DNA of 64,000 nucleotides from Apostichopus japonicus (Eukaryota; Echinodermata; Holothuroidea; Aspidochirotida; Stichopodidae), in the NCBI RefSeq assembly GCF_037975245.1, contig NC_092583.1, positions 5,553,264-5,617,263 of the forward strand, read 5' to 3'. The position numbers and the translations under genes were made by a program. Under the pieces are notes generated by a model. It had not been told where the DNA came from. It did no database searches and saw nothing but the letters and a program-made list of their open reading frames with translations. Below, piece by piece: positions 34,595 through 45,473 of the stretch (positions are counted from its first letter, which is position 1; the number at the start of each line of letters is the position of its first letter).

Positions 34595-35035
34595 TTCTAC
34601 ACATTAAATATGAGGTTTGCCCAAGCTTCCTTTCTTGGGATATCGTGTTTAAAAGGCTTTGACAATTTGACCCCTAGTGACCCCAAATGACCTCCAAAAA
34701 AACCATAGACTTGCTCCTACTCACGAAATGTGGTCCTCCTACTCGCGAAATATGAGACTGGTCCAAGCTTACCACCTTGAGATATCGTGTTTACAAGGTG
34801 TTCACTATTTGGCACCTTGTAACTCCAAATGATCTTTGACCTCCCCACAAAACAATAGGTTTCTTCTATTTAAGGTGGTACTAATATACACCAAATATTA
34901 CATTGGTCCAAGCTTCCCTTTGTGAGATATCGCTTTTACAAGCGAGGCGTCACACACACGCACAGATACACACTTACACTCCGAATGCATTAATGCATAG
35001 GCTACGATTATCATCGAAACCAATAAAGCCTTTTC
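34595..35035. repeat. Dispersed GGTCAAAGGTCA-type repeat, block 3
   Basis: This is the most complete copy. About three 120-bp units each carry GAGATATCGTGTTTACAAGG, a 'TTTGACC...GTGACC...CAAATGACC' run, 'AACAATAGG' and 'CCAAGCTTCC'. It ends with GCGAGGCGTCACACACACGC, GATTATCATCGAAACCAATA and AAGCC. It is the reverse orientation of the block at 1.8-2.2 kb. Confidence 0.75.
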
Positions 35036-35980
35036 ATGATCCTATGATGTATTATGAATAAAGTGGGCGTTACAGGTTCAATTTGTAGTAAAGACGTTTG
35101 AGAAGTAGAATACCTGGACTATTATCATTTTTTATAATTTCATGTTACTTGGAGAGGTAGCACATTTCTTTGTGTTATATTTTGTTTTCAATATTAAGAT
35201 CTGCGATATTAGGCTTCGTATGCCCTTTAAATGTCTGCATCTGAAACCATACCCGCGTAGCTTTCGTGATAACTCTTCCGTCGGCCCGTGGTAGAATTTA
35301 TAGTATCATGGTATTAAACAGTGAACCATAGCTACGCAGACAAGTCGAGCTGACCAAGTCTTGCATTGTTGGTTATGTAGTTCACCTAATCCTCAAAGAA
35401 AATACAGCAAAACCAGACATGCTACGACTGCAGACTACATTAGGGGACGATCCCGATGTTTGTGTACACCACTTTTTAATGAGCACTCACGATGTTGATC
35501 TCGTACTAGTAGCGTAGTCAAAACAGACAAATTGTCCTGCATTGCACTATTTATGTCAGCACATTATTGACTACCAAGGCGGCTGTGCTGTTCTTTGTGT
35601 AAATTTGATGCACATTGAGATACGTCATGAAATTGTCGTGGCCATATCGGAATCCGTTACATTTAATGTGTGTGTTAAGTGCAATATACTTGCAACGGAA
35701 CCATACGATTGGATCGCTATATAAGCTGGTATACACCAGTTACTGACGACGCCTCTGTACCATACGACAGTATCGTAATGTACTTAAATAATCGTTCATT
35801 CATACTTAGTAAAGATTCCTAAATCCTATTGGTCCATTCAGGTCAGCTGACCGTGGTTAATCCTGTGAGTAACGCACGGTAAAATTACGGGGCATCACTT
35901 TAATAAATCTTTGGTTATATGTAACCAAAAATGTTTTGTTTTATGATTTTCCCCCACACAAATGGTAGTGTATGAATGAA
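35036..35980. other. Non-coding stretch
   Basis: No gene is supported. A segment near 35850-35875 (GGTTAATCCTGTGAGTAACG) matches the arms of the palindrome that follows. Confidence 0.45.
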
Positions 35981-35983
35981 CGG

Positions 35984-36112
35984 GGTTAATCAACGGTCTA
36001 GCGTGCGTTACTCACATGATTAATGCACTCCGGGTGTTAATGCTATCGCTTGCATTATCCCCCGATCGTGCATTAATCCTGTGAGTAACGCACGCTAGAC
36101 CGTTGATTAACC
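35984..36112. repeat. 129-bp palindrome, 45-nt arms
   Basis: The left arm begins GGTTAATCAACGGTCTAGCG and the right arm is its reverse complement over 45 positions with one mismatch, around a 39-nt loop. A third partial copy of the arm lies about 130 bp upstream. It looks like a foldback/MITE element; no target duplication was identified. Confidence 0.85.
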
Positions 36113-36264
36113 ACTTATTGTATGACTTCGACTCTTGTTCGATCCGTTTTCGTTCAAACTTGATGTCACTGACAACCAGCCCCGTCTTGTTGTGGGATGT
36201 AACTTGAGAGATTGGCACTTCCATGTAGTATTCACTTATTACATAGATATCCTTTATTCTTGAG

Positions 36265-36345
36265 ATATATGTATGGCAAGCCAAATGCCCAATAACTCGA
36301 AAAACCTTTATGACAAGCCAAATGCCCAATAACTCGAAAAACCAG
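36265..36345. repeat. Short direct duplication
   Basis: ACAAGCCAAATGCCCAATAA followed by CTCGAAAAACC occurs twice, about 40 bp apart, with one difference (GGCAAGCC versus GACAAGCC). Confidence 0.8.
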
Positions 36346-36590
36346 GTTTATCGGTCGATAATCCAGGTTTATAAGTCGAAAATCTAGGTTTTAGGTCGAT
36401 AATCCAGGTTAATATAATTTATTATGATAAATCTGGATTATAGATTAAAAATCTTGCATTCTATCGGTTGATATTCCAAGTTTTATTCGATAATCCACGT
36501 TTATCAGTTGAAAATCCTGTTTTATCGGCGACAATCCAGGATTATAGATCGATAAACTTGGATTATCAACCGATAAACCGGTTTTTTTCT
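36340..36590. repeat. Degenerate 20-22-bp repeats (GGTTTATCGGTCGATAATCC)
   Basis: At least ten diverged copies in both orientations (AGGTTTATCGGTCGATAATC, TTGGATTATCAACCGATAAA) form an AT-rich field with many small dyads. No coding content. Confidence 0.7.
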
Positions 36591-36599
36591 GTTATTGGT

Positions 36600-38185
36600 C
36601 ACCTGGCGTGCATATATATTTGGTTACAATAATTTCGATGCTCCCAATTAGAGGCCAGCAGAAGTTTACGTGTGGTCCAGATCAGACAGAAGATGGTAAC
36701 ATTTCATCGTTTTCCCCTCATAGTTTCGATTATCTTTCTTGATTCCAGATTCGAACTTTTCGTAGGTAATTCGAATTTTCTCTAATTTAAAACGAAAATG
36801 TTCATCATTATTACCAAAGAATCGAGACGTTTTTTTCGCGCAAAATATGTTAGGTACATGTTTAAAGTAACAAATAATGGTATATGCAGGCGTCACTTTG
36901 GGGTGATACTTAAACGCAATATACTCCTTTAAGCTGTCTACTGTATATACTCGTGTGTCTAAATCGAAGAAGTTTCATTCTTTTGAAACTTGTTCAGGTA
37001 AACCAGGTTCATGTATTGGTTGGAAGATAGAAACCACTGCTGTATTTACGGAAGACATTGCAAGTACATTACTTTTGCTGTTTACTCTCGACATGTCATC
37101 ACAATGTGATTGGGACGTTCTTGTGATTGTCCGGAAAGTAATGCTAAAGTAACAGAAACAGGTCAACTTCGATAAAGATCTTAATGCAATAAACCTTAAC
37201 GATTACATTTTAAAGCACTATGTCGTTCTTTTCAAAAGTCACTTCATAGACAATGTTGTTTCTTTTGTTTCTGCATGGAGATCCTTGCAATTGACTGTTA
37301 TACAGACACTTGAGATGTCGAGTATACGAGTTACCCAAATTTGAAAACACAAAGGAACAAATAATGGAGATAGCTGGTCAGTGGTCATTATAAGCTTCAT
37401 ATTTGTAAAACAGAACTTAAATTATTCCCAAAGTAAAGTTTTGAGGTTTATTCACTCTTCGGTGTTATAATGTGTACAGCGCTAGATGTATGATAACGTC
37501 CTTCTTACTGTATCTTTCTCTTTGCGAAATTACATTGTGTAATTAATGTTTCCAAACTCTGATGTGAATTATTTGGAGGGTCATGTATTGTTTGTCAGCT
37601 TCCAATTACTTAATCATGCTAAAATTATAGGCAAGATTAATAACTTCCAAGTCACAACTTTACTGGGTAATGGTCTTCCTATATACTTTTACTAAAACAC
37701 ACGATCCTGCTTTAAGCTCTGTGAAATCCAATTGCCGGAAGTAACAAGTAGACTAATTTCAATTATACGCAATGTATAATGAAGAAAGAACTTAGAAACG
37801 ACCTATTGCGGTTAATACACTATTAAGCGGGATTTTAATGTCGTCAATATCAGGGAGCTGGAGTAACGATGGGTTATAGGGTAATATGTTACCATATGGT
37901 CATTGTCTAATTTTCAATATCGGCACTTATTGCTTTGTAACTCAGTGACCAAATACCAGAATCCTTAGATTTTTTGACATTTAACCATCCTAAGTGAAGT
38001 CTACCTTGGGTAGCTTAACAAACTTTCTCGGTTTCTTCAGGTGGGTTTGGTGGCCATAAATATACTTAAAATATGCTAGTTTAGCCGTACACTCTCAATT
38101 ACACTGTACTTTTTCTGGGCCTTTACTTTTTGGTGGTAGGTATTTCCAGTTCTTATTTGGTTAATAGTATGAACAAGTGTCCAAG
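36600..38185. other. Non-coding stretch
   Basis: No supported gene, RNA or array. Open frames here are short and lack recognisable motifs. Confidence 0.45.
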
Positions 38186-38730
38186 CTAAAATGCAGTGAC
38201 GTAGCTACGGGGGGGGCTTGGGGGAGACAGCCCCATGAAAGCTTGTCGCCCCCCCCCCCAGTCGCCCCCACTGGGATTTTGGGTGTCGAAAAAAAAATTA
38301 CATGTGCGAAAAATATATGATTGGTCTGAATGGTCTCGAATCTCCATGATGACCACTCCTGAACGACCCTTCCACCGCGGACCGGCAGTAGTCTATAGTT
38401 GCTGAAAAACCTGACGTGACATAGCGCATAGGCCGAGAAGTCTACAGTAGTCGCACTGTACTGAAAACTCATGTTAACGACCGTCGATAATATAATTCCT
38501 GCTCTACAAGACTACAACACACATAATGTTTACTACTGAATCTGTGTGTTCGACTGTTCGGGCAAACTTTGCCTTTGTCACTCTTTTTAAAATATCCATA
38601 ATCCCTAACATACAAATAAATACTAATACAAACAGCCAATCAGTATCTTGTAACCAGTTCGCATTAACTGATCAAACAAGCTAGTGAGCAATACTATACC
38701 CTTATAGAAAGGTGGTTTCCAGGTACTTGA

Positions 38731-38932
38731 ATGCCAAAGAAGATGTTAAAAGGTAAAAATGCTGACATCATACACATGTTTCTCACATCATTGCTCGAGT
38801 CATTGCCTCAATACCCTGTTACATTTTCAATCGGGTTTTCACTTCTGGGACGTACCCTAATGCTCTTAAAACCGCTAAAAAACCAAATTTTCAAGAAAGG
38901 AGACAACACTATCGCTGAGAACTACCGGCCAA
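38731..38932 (+). pseudogene. Non-LTR RT fragment split by a MITE
   Basis: With a frameshift, the plus strand gives 'GTYPNALKTAK', then 'IFKKGDNTIAENYRP', the classic K-K-G-D...N-Y-R-P-I block at the start of non-LTR reverse transcriptase. The reading resumes after the inserted element as 'PIILSP' before stopping. It is broken by frameshifts and by the insertion. Confidence 0.7.
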
Positions 38933-39486
38933 CAGTGGCGGAGTGTCCAAACAGTCAGGGGGGATGCCCCCCCCTAACTCAACTGGAGTGCTGGCGCCCT
39001 TTTCAGCTTTTTAGCACTTTTACTTATTTGCGATTATTGACATTTTTATTGCACTCTCATCTACCTATTGACATTTCTCACAATTGGTTGGTGTAGTTTG
39101 CTGACAAAATGCTTAACGTACGGCGGTATTTAATTTATCGGCACTTAATTCTGTTGTACGAAACTCTTTCCAAGAACTGTACGGGGTTTTCGATCTTTTT
39201 TTTCGAAAACATGAGCACTCACAAAGATACCACAGGAATTGTGATGAAGCGCATGTACTGTCAACACCCATGTAAACTTTCAGCTTGTCACAAATAGCGA
39301 TGACACATATTTTTTCTTCGTTTATCTTCAAATTAGCAAGGCCCGCGGAAAGAATTATTTCCGGCGATCTAGGAATATCTTTATTCAAAAACAAATTCTG
39401 TACGCTCCGCGCCAACCTATAAAGTGTCGAAAGGGCCCCCACAGGCCATTCTCGCCCCCTGACCAATACCCCTAGCTCCGCCACTG
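38933..39486. mobile_element. hAT-like MITE, TSD CCGGCCAA
   Basis: Ends CAGTGGCGGAG and CTAGCTCCGCCACTG form terminal inverted repeats. The octamer CCGGCCAA flanks both sides exactly (38925-38932 and 39487-39494). Removing the element and one octamer restores the N-Y-R-P-I-I-L block of the reverse transcriptase fragment, which proves insertion. The interior ends match the elements at 53428-53823 and 63602-63947; the middle has about 200 bp extra. Confidence 0.93.
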
Positions 39487-39845
39487 CCGGCCAATCATTC
39501 TATCACCCTAATAATAATATTTCAGAAGCAATCTTTGATGTCAGTTTGACATATAGTTTGGTCATTTCAGTATGTTTCTTGGCTGAAAGCCCAGTCAATC
39601 TTTCTTTATTTTCCACGCGCAATTTGCAGATTTGTCGAAAATGTCAATGCCAGTGTCAAACTCACAAAATATATGTCATGATATTTCAAAGTAACTTACC
39701 AGATTGTTTTTTTTTTCTATTTCACTAAACTATTTGATGACCATATCAAAACATGGGATCTCAAAATAAAGGATGTTGAGAAAACTTTAGAGTAGCTAAG
39801 AAGGCCTGGGAAGTGTCATTTCCAACGACCTAGGAGGCCTTTTTA

Positions 39846-39904
39846 GCTAAAAATGTTCGGCGCGCTGCGCGCCAACCCATGGTGGTGGTCCGCTTAGATA
39901 GTAA
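39846..39904 (-). repeat. Shared dyad module inside the composite element
   Basis: On the minus strand it reads CTATCTAAGCGGACC...CATGGGTTGGCGCGC, a diverged copy of the roughly 50-bp module found in the other hAT-like elements of this window. Confidence 0.6.
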
Positions 39905-40050
39905 CAAGAAAATGGTCAAGCCCCCCCCCCCCCAGGAAATGTTCAAGTCCCCCGCGCCCCCACTGTAAAATCCTGCTGCAGCCACTGCTAAAATGTAAAT
40001 GTGTTCTCCAGGTTTCCTTTCTTCTCCAAGGACCGGTTGCTAGATTTGTC

Positions 40051-40064
40051 GTTTCGGAGGTGAC
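40051..40064 (+). repeat. GTTTCGGAGGTGAC motif
   Basis: First of seven copies across 40-48 kb. It is followed by ATTTCCGTTAACA. An inverted partner with CCGTTAAA nearby lies about 200 bp to the right. Confidence 0.8.
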
Positions 40065-40261
40065 ATTTCCGTTAACAATTAGTACTTAAGTTTTACTGCA
40101 ACTAAGTTATATTTAATCCGTGTAAATTTTGTTAAGTAATGTTGCATTATTACAATAACTAATGTGTCTAATATATCTGGGCCCTAAAATATGTTTTATT
40201 TGGAATTCTTAAAAAAATGGTTAATTTCAACTTTAATATTTACTTTTCCGTTAAATTTTTC

Positions 40262-40275
40262 GTCACCTCCGAAAC
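40262..40275 (-). repeat. GTTTCGGAGGTGAC motif, inverted
   Basis: An exact reverse complement of the preceding motif. The adjacent sequence TTTTCCGTTAAA also pairs with the flank of the first copy. Confidence 0.8.
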
Positions 40276-40518
40276 AAAGCATTCTTCAGCCCGAGTCTTA
40301 TGTAAACAATAGTATAGCTATTTTGAACTGTGAGAACCCATTTAACCAGACACTGGGACCAGACATTGAATCCGATGATGACGTTGACGTGTAGAATACA
40401 TAGGTGTATGTGACCCTGTTGCACTAGGTTAATTGTCATATCCTCAGAATGCTGGTCCTAATGTTTATGTCATTCCTCCACAACATCCTAATGTCATCTG
40501 AAATGTTACGTGTATAGC

Positions 40519-40668
40519 CCAAGGGCACAACCACTTGGAGGCTCACGCCCAAACCTCATGTGGAACCTCAACTTCTGGCAGAGAAACGAAAACTTATCGG
40601 GGGATTGAGCACCTCCAACACAATCTGACTGGGACCCCCGTACCTTTTATACGTGGTTGCGCCCTTGG
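40519..40668. mobile_element. 150-bp MITE, TSD TATAGC
   Basis: The terminal inverted repeats are CCAAGGGCACAACCAC and GTGGTTGCGCCCTTGG, matching at 15 of 16 positions. The hexamer TATAGC flanks each side (40513-40518 and 40669-40674). There is no coding capacity. The superfamily is uncertain because the duplication is shorter than eight bases. Confidence 0.8.
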
Positions 40669-40674
40669 TATAGC

Positions 40675-42600
40675 TACTTGAAAATGAGCATCAATTGGTT
40701 GCTGACGTAATTCGATGTCGTTTCTACTTCATGAACATGTCAATTCGAGTAGGTTCCCTTCTATGTATTACATCTGCCTGGTTTCGTTTGAAAATTATGT
40801 GTTAATTTCAACCTAATCGGCTGATATATGTTAATTTTGGGTCACATACGTCATCCCTACCCTATGGTGACGTCATATAACATTGAAAATGTGCTTATTT
40901 GGTATTCTGGCATCATGTTCCTATAGGTTGGTAATACATTTCATATGCCAAAATTGAAGTATAAGGAGGTTTTCGGTACATTGAAGCCTTTGGGGTCCGC
41001 CATTTTGGAATTATGCAAATTAACCCCTTTCCCGGGGTCCGATTTTGGGGAGACTTTTTTTCTGGAGATGTCAGTAACCTATAGAGCGACTTAAAGCAAA
41101 AAAACCTTTCGTTGCAATTTTTTTGAGGTCAAATCCTATATTGACCCGACTAATATAGAAAAACCTCCTTCAAACCCTAACAGACGGGTCAAAATTGCAC
41201 GAGTATGATGAAGTATGATGAAGAATGTTGGTTAGGGAATTTTCAAAATTCAGACGGCTACTAAAAAATTTCGTTGAAGGAAATAAAAATATACCAGATA
41301 TTTCCGAAACCGAACACTACACACATCGACAGTTTTGAGCATGGGCGCAGATCAGTCTTGGATAATGGTGGGGACGCGTGTCTGTTCTATGACACTATCT
41401 AAGCGGAGCGCGACCATGGGTTCGCACGTAGCGCACGATTTTTTTGGGCAAATATACCTCCCAGATCGCCGGAAATAACACTTCCCAGACCTAATGATGC
41501 TCCTAAACCTCCTTAAGTTTTAGATCTCATGGCTTAGAAATTTAGTTTGGAGAAATACATGGGCGTCTGCAGAAAGAAAATCAGGGGACAAATAATCCAA
41601 GTAGACTTTTGTATATACGATGGGTCTGGGGTCCTCTCCCAGAAAACAAATATAGACTGCCGCAAATGCGATTTCCGTCCTATATTTAACAACTGTGGAT
41701 AAAATACAATAAAATGAGAACTGCTGCATGTCATTTGCACAATGCTGGATCAAACTGCGCCAAAGTTCAATACAGGGGAACTTGAAATGCAGCTATTGGT
41801 CAAGACAAATTGGTGGGGACACGGTATATCATGTCCCCACTACTGAAAAAGTTGGTGGTGACGCGTCCCGCTGTCCCCATGGTTTGGAGGCTGTTTATCG
41901 TGGAACGCCATTTTCATGCTCACTGATATGATGTGATATCTGCTGTTTGCTTTACAAATTCGAATAATTTTGTCACTGTTCCTCTTTCTCTTCCCGTTTT
42001 CTTGCCGTATTTTCTACTCCATCCTTTTCTCCTTTTCTCTTTCTTCTTTTTCTTTTCCTTCCTTCACCTCGTTGAAGTTGGCAAGTGTATACAGTTCCAA
42101 AGCTATTCAACAGCAACAAAACGTTTTGTGTATTTCTGTTGTGGGGTGAAGTTAGCGCTATGAGCTACAAGTTCCAATGCGCAAGGTGGGGGAAAGGGGC
42201 TAGAAATAATGTGTGGGTCAATTCTAACTCGGTTTTCGGTCGTTAATTGTTGATGTAGCCTACCAGGTAAAAGGTTGAAATGACTTTCACAATTTCAAAT
42301 TTAATAATTTGATTTATTATGCCATTTGGAGCACATAACATAGGCTATAACAGAACATTACTGGCAAAAACTAGGGGGGGTTGATTGTGTGGGCCAACCC
42401 CCCTCTTCAAAAAGTGGGGGGGTTAACCCCCCCCCCCCCCCCCCACCCCCCTGTTTCTCCGCCACTGTACTTATCCAATGAACATCTTCCTTGGCTAAAA
42501 CTCATACTACAGTAATTCTGTAGAGGTGTAGCAACCAGTATGATAATATATTTTAATAGGTCCTTTATCAATTGTGTTTAATTCGAGTTAAACTGTAAAT
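40675..42600. other. Non-coding stretch with transposon debris
   Basis: It contains a diverged shared dyad module (41392-41436), a pyrimidine-rich tract (about 41980-42070) and a right-end-like CTCCGCCACTG (about 42465-42475) after long G and C runs. The end has no partner with matching duplication that I can find, so it is a truncated hAT-like relic. Confidence 0.5.
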
Positions 42601-42605
42601 TATTG

Positions 42606-42618
42606 TATCGGAGGTGAC
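42606..42618 (+). repeat. TATCGGAGGTGAC motif
   Basis: A variant of the GTTTCGGAGGTGAC motif, followed by ACGAAATTGTTAACA, so the downstream GTTAACA is also kept. Confidence 0.75.
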
Positions 42619-42967
42619 ACGAAATTGTTAACACTACATTTTTTACATTTCTGCTGTTTTTATACCATAATATGCTAAACGATGACTTGATCTACCTTAG
42701 AAAACATTGTAACAATCTGAAGAAATTAAACTCTCACATGCACAGTTGATAAATAAATTACAAATGTGTGTGGGGTTTCTTTGCCAATTTTTTCCCTTTC
42801 TGGACATTGCTTACATAAGTGCGAGTAACATACTGGAATGAAACGATTGATTAGTAAAGTTCTGTCCATAAAAGATCACAATCACCAAACATGCAGTTTT
42901 CAAAACTTGATTAACATGGGACAAATTTATCAGATATTAGCTAAATCTGCCTGTGATCTTTGCTATT

Positions 42968-42981
42968 GTTTCGGAGGTGAC
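42968..42981 (+). repeat. GTTTCGGAGGTGAC motif
   Basis: An exact copy in plus orientation, followed by ACTGATTGTTTACA. Confidence 0.8.
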
Positions 42982-43828
42982 ACTGATTGTTTACATGAAA
43001 TGTACTGAACTGTCCCTTTGTTCGAGCATATTTCTGAATTATTCTGCTATAGTGCATACATTTGTGCTGTAGTTAGTTGTACCTCACCTTCTGTAAGTTC
43101 TACAGTGTGCTGTTGAGTACATGTTGACGGTTTTAATTGTGCACCATGTTAACCTGTACCAGTATACACATTAATTTGCACGATTCCCACAATTACCACG
43201 GAGGGCTCTACTATTTGGTCCAGGTAAATATCCTACAAAAGTTCAGAATATATGTTTGCAAAAATGTAGACCTGCTTCTGTAACATTTGCAGAAAAAACA
43301 AAGCATGTTATCGCTTATTTAATGAGCAGTTGTTTACCACAGCAAATTGTCCGAAAGAGATTTCCCCAAAATACATACAATTTGCAAGGGGAATTCCCCT
43401 CGCTTTTCTTAACAACCTATCACAACAACTGACCTGTATAGAGTGAACTCTCATTTAACTCCAGATTGTTGCTCCAGATGGTCTCTTAGGCCTTGTTCAT
43501 ATAACGCAACCTGGGCGATTATTGATATCAAGTCTGCGAGGAGGATCAACCAGTTTAAGAACAAGACGCGTTCACATTTCAGAACAAGTGAGTTTCGTCA
43601 GTTTGCAAGATTAAGATACTGCGCAGGCGTTACAAGGTCTATCAGCTGTTTACATTTTCCATGTGCTTTGTCATGCCATATGTGCTGTACTATTACGTAC
43701 TACTCCGTACACCACTTGCACCGCAACGTTCAATCATCGCAAATAAACAGTATACTGCATGTATTCGAATCACTACGTACCACCATCATAGGCGTACGAG
43801 GCGGGGGTGGGGGCAGACTGCCCCCCAA

Positions 43829-43963
43829 ATTTCCAGAGGTCAAGAAATTCGGGCAAAAGTCCTGAAAAATTCGGGCAGCCTAAGAGGAGAATTTTTTTTT
43901 TTCTCCTCTTAGGCTGCCCGAATTTTTCAGGACTTTTGCCCGAATTTCTTGTCCTCTGGAAAT
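43829..43963. repeat. Near-perfect palindrome, 63-nt arms
   Basis: The left arm ATTTCCAGAGGTCAAGAAAT... is mirrored by ...ATTTCTTGTCCTCTGGAAAT with a single mismatch. The loop is nine T. The transcript would fold as a long hairpin. It lies at the left end of the surrounding hAT-like element and abuts a (TA)n run. Confidence 0.95.
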
Positions 43964-44847
43964 ATATATATATATATATAAATAATCCGCTCAGATAGTC
44001 GTGCATACAACTTTGCAAATCCTGGCTAAGCCCGTGACTTTTAATGAATTTCTGTGGGTCAAACTCAAAGCTATTTCGAATGGAAAAAATTTGTTAAGAT
44101 ATTAACGAGAGAAAAAAACTCTTAATTCGGAAGATTCCTACATTAGCAACTAGCATGATTTCACCTCATTTTGTTTCAAAAGAAAACTTCCTTGTTTCTC
44201 AATTTGCGCTTTGGATATTGCAGTGCTAGTATGCATATTTTCCTTTGGGGGGGGGGGGGGCGTTGATGGAGTGATGTGTATACACAAATAAGATAATACA
44301 ATAAGAGTTATAAAGGGTACTAAATATAAGGCTGCATCAGTCCAATCGAATTTCTGCAAAGTGCCCTTTGATGTCGGTGCCCCCCCCCCCAGATTAAAAG
44401 TGCTTCCGCCGCCATTGACATGAGTGTATATAAGAAACAATTTCTTGTTCATGGATGGTGGGGGGGGGGTGCCTACAAGCCTAGAAGTACAGGTTTATCA
44501 TATTCTTTGTTATATTTTATACTTTTTGTGAAACAGATTGCAGTCTCACCCGACACAGCGACATTATTCCGCCTACGTGTCGTTGAACAAAGTATGTTTT
44601 TCTGGAGGTAGCTGAGTACTGTTTTAAAATAATAAATAAGGTAACTAAATAGGAGCTTAAAAATTATACTGTCCCATTTTTCCCCTTCAAAGTGATGTTA
44701 CCATTTTTTCTTCTTCTAATTTACCAAATGTTTGGGGAAGTGTAAATTTCTAAACGTGAGATTATAAAATAAAGAATGTTTAGATGCAACTTGCAAGGCC
44801 TCAGAAGTGCCGTTTCCGGCAATCTGAGAGGCATTGTTTGCCAACAA

Positions 44848-44902
44848 TTTTCTTGTACGCTACGCGCCAACCGATAGTGGCGCTCCGCTTAGATAGTGTC
44901 AC
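44848..44902 (-). repeat. Shared dyad module
   Basis: On the minus strand: CACTATCTAAGCGGAGCGCC, ACTATCGGTTGGCGCG, TAGCGTACAAGAAAAT. A GGCCTCAGAAGTGCCGTTTC-type companion lies about 50 bp away, as in the other copies. Confidence 0.8.
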
Positions 44903-45473
44903 GGGAACTTTCGGGCACAAAAAGTTCTGCCCCCCAAACTGAAATGGCCCCGTACGCCTATGACCACCATTACCATAACATGTTAACCCAGGTTCGAATT
45001 TCTTCCAATGGATGAGCGAACGATCTTGCTAGTCAGTGTTTTACTGCCTGGTGTCGCATTTGAGGCTAATCCAACATCAAAAGACCTAGTAAGGTATACA
45101 TGCATAGGCTAATGTAACTCATTATAGGCCAGGCCGGACGTAATGGTTTTAGCCTTTTACTAACTTCCGAAGCAACCGAATCCAAAATCATCCATTTTGA
45201 AATAACCATAAAATAACATATGTTGGCCTCTTAAAAATTCTGTCAGCACGGCGTACAATGAATTTAAGGAACTTTATTAGATTTAAGTGGACTGTCGTTC
45301 AGTTTGTTTTCGTCTCACAACCTTTACCGCGGCATTTCTGCAGTGTTGGTCAAATCGGTTCAAATAAAATCAAATGGTTTCACGAACAGCATCGTTTGGT
45401 AGTGATTCTGCCAACGGTCTGAAAAACACACGTGTACGTACTATACCCACAACTTGATGCAGCGGTTATTGTA

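Larger units (their letters stand above)
38194..39987. mobile_element. Composite hAT-like element, TSD CTAAAATG
   Basis: The ends are CAGTGACGTAGCTACGG and CTGCAGCCACTG, with G/C homopolymer runs just inside. The octamer CTAAAATG is identical on both sides (38186-38193 and 39988-39995). The interior contains a decayed reverse transcriptase fragment, itself split by a second hAT-like element, and near the right end the shared GCGCCAACCCATGGTGG...CCGCTTAGATAG module. No transposase frame is seen. Confidence 0.75.
43787..44962. mobile_element. hAT-like element, TSD ACCACCAT
   Basis: Ends CATAGGCGTACGAGGC and GCCCCGTACGCCTATG match at 15 of 16 positions. The octamer ACCACCAT is repeated exactly outside (43779-43786 and 44963-44970). 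It contains a long palindrome at its left end, a TA run, a middle section homologous in reverse orientation to the element at 51154-51812, and the shared dyad module near its right end. No transposase frame. Confidence 0.93.

Noticed and set aside
42360-42475. Complete hAT-like element ending in CTCCGCCACTG
   Set aside because: No left end with a matching TACTTATC duplication could be found, so only a truncated relic is claimed.
43443-43865. 140-codon plus frame
   Set aside because: It runs from unique DNA into the hAT-like element and the G-run; no domain or splice signals are seen.
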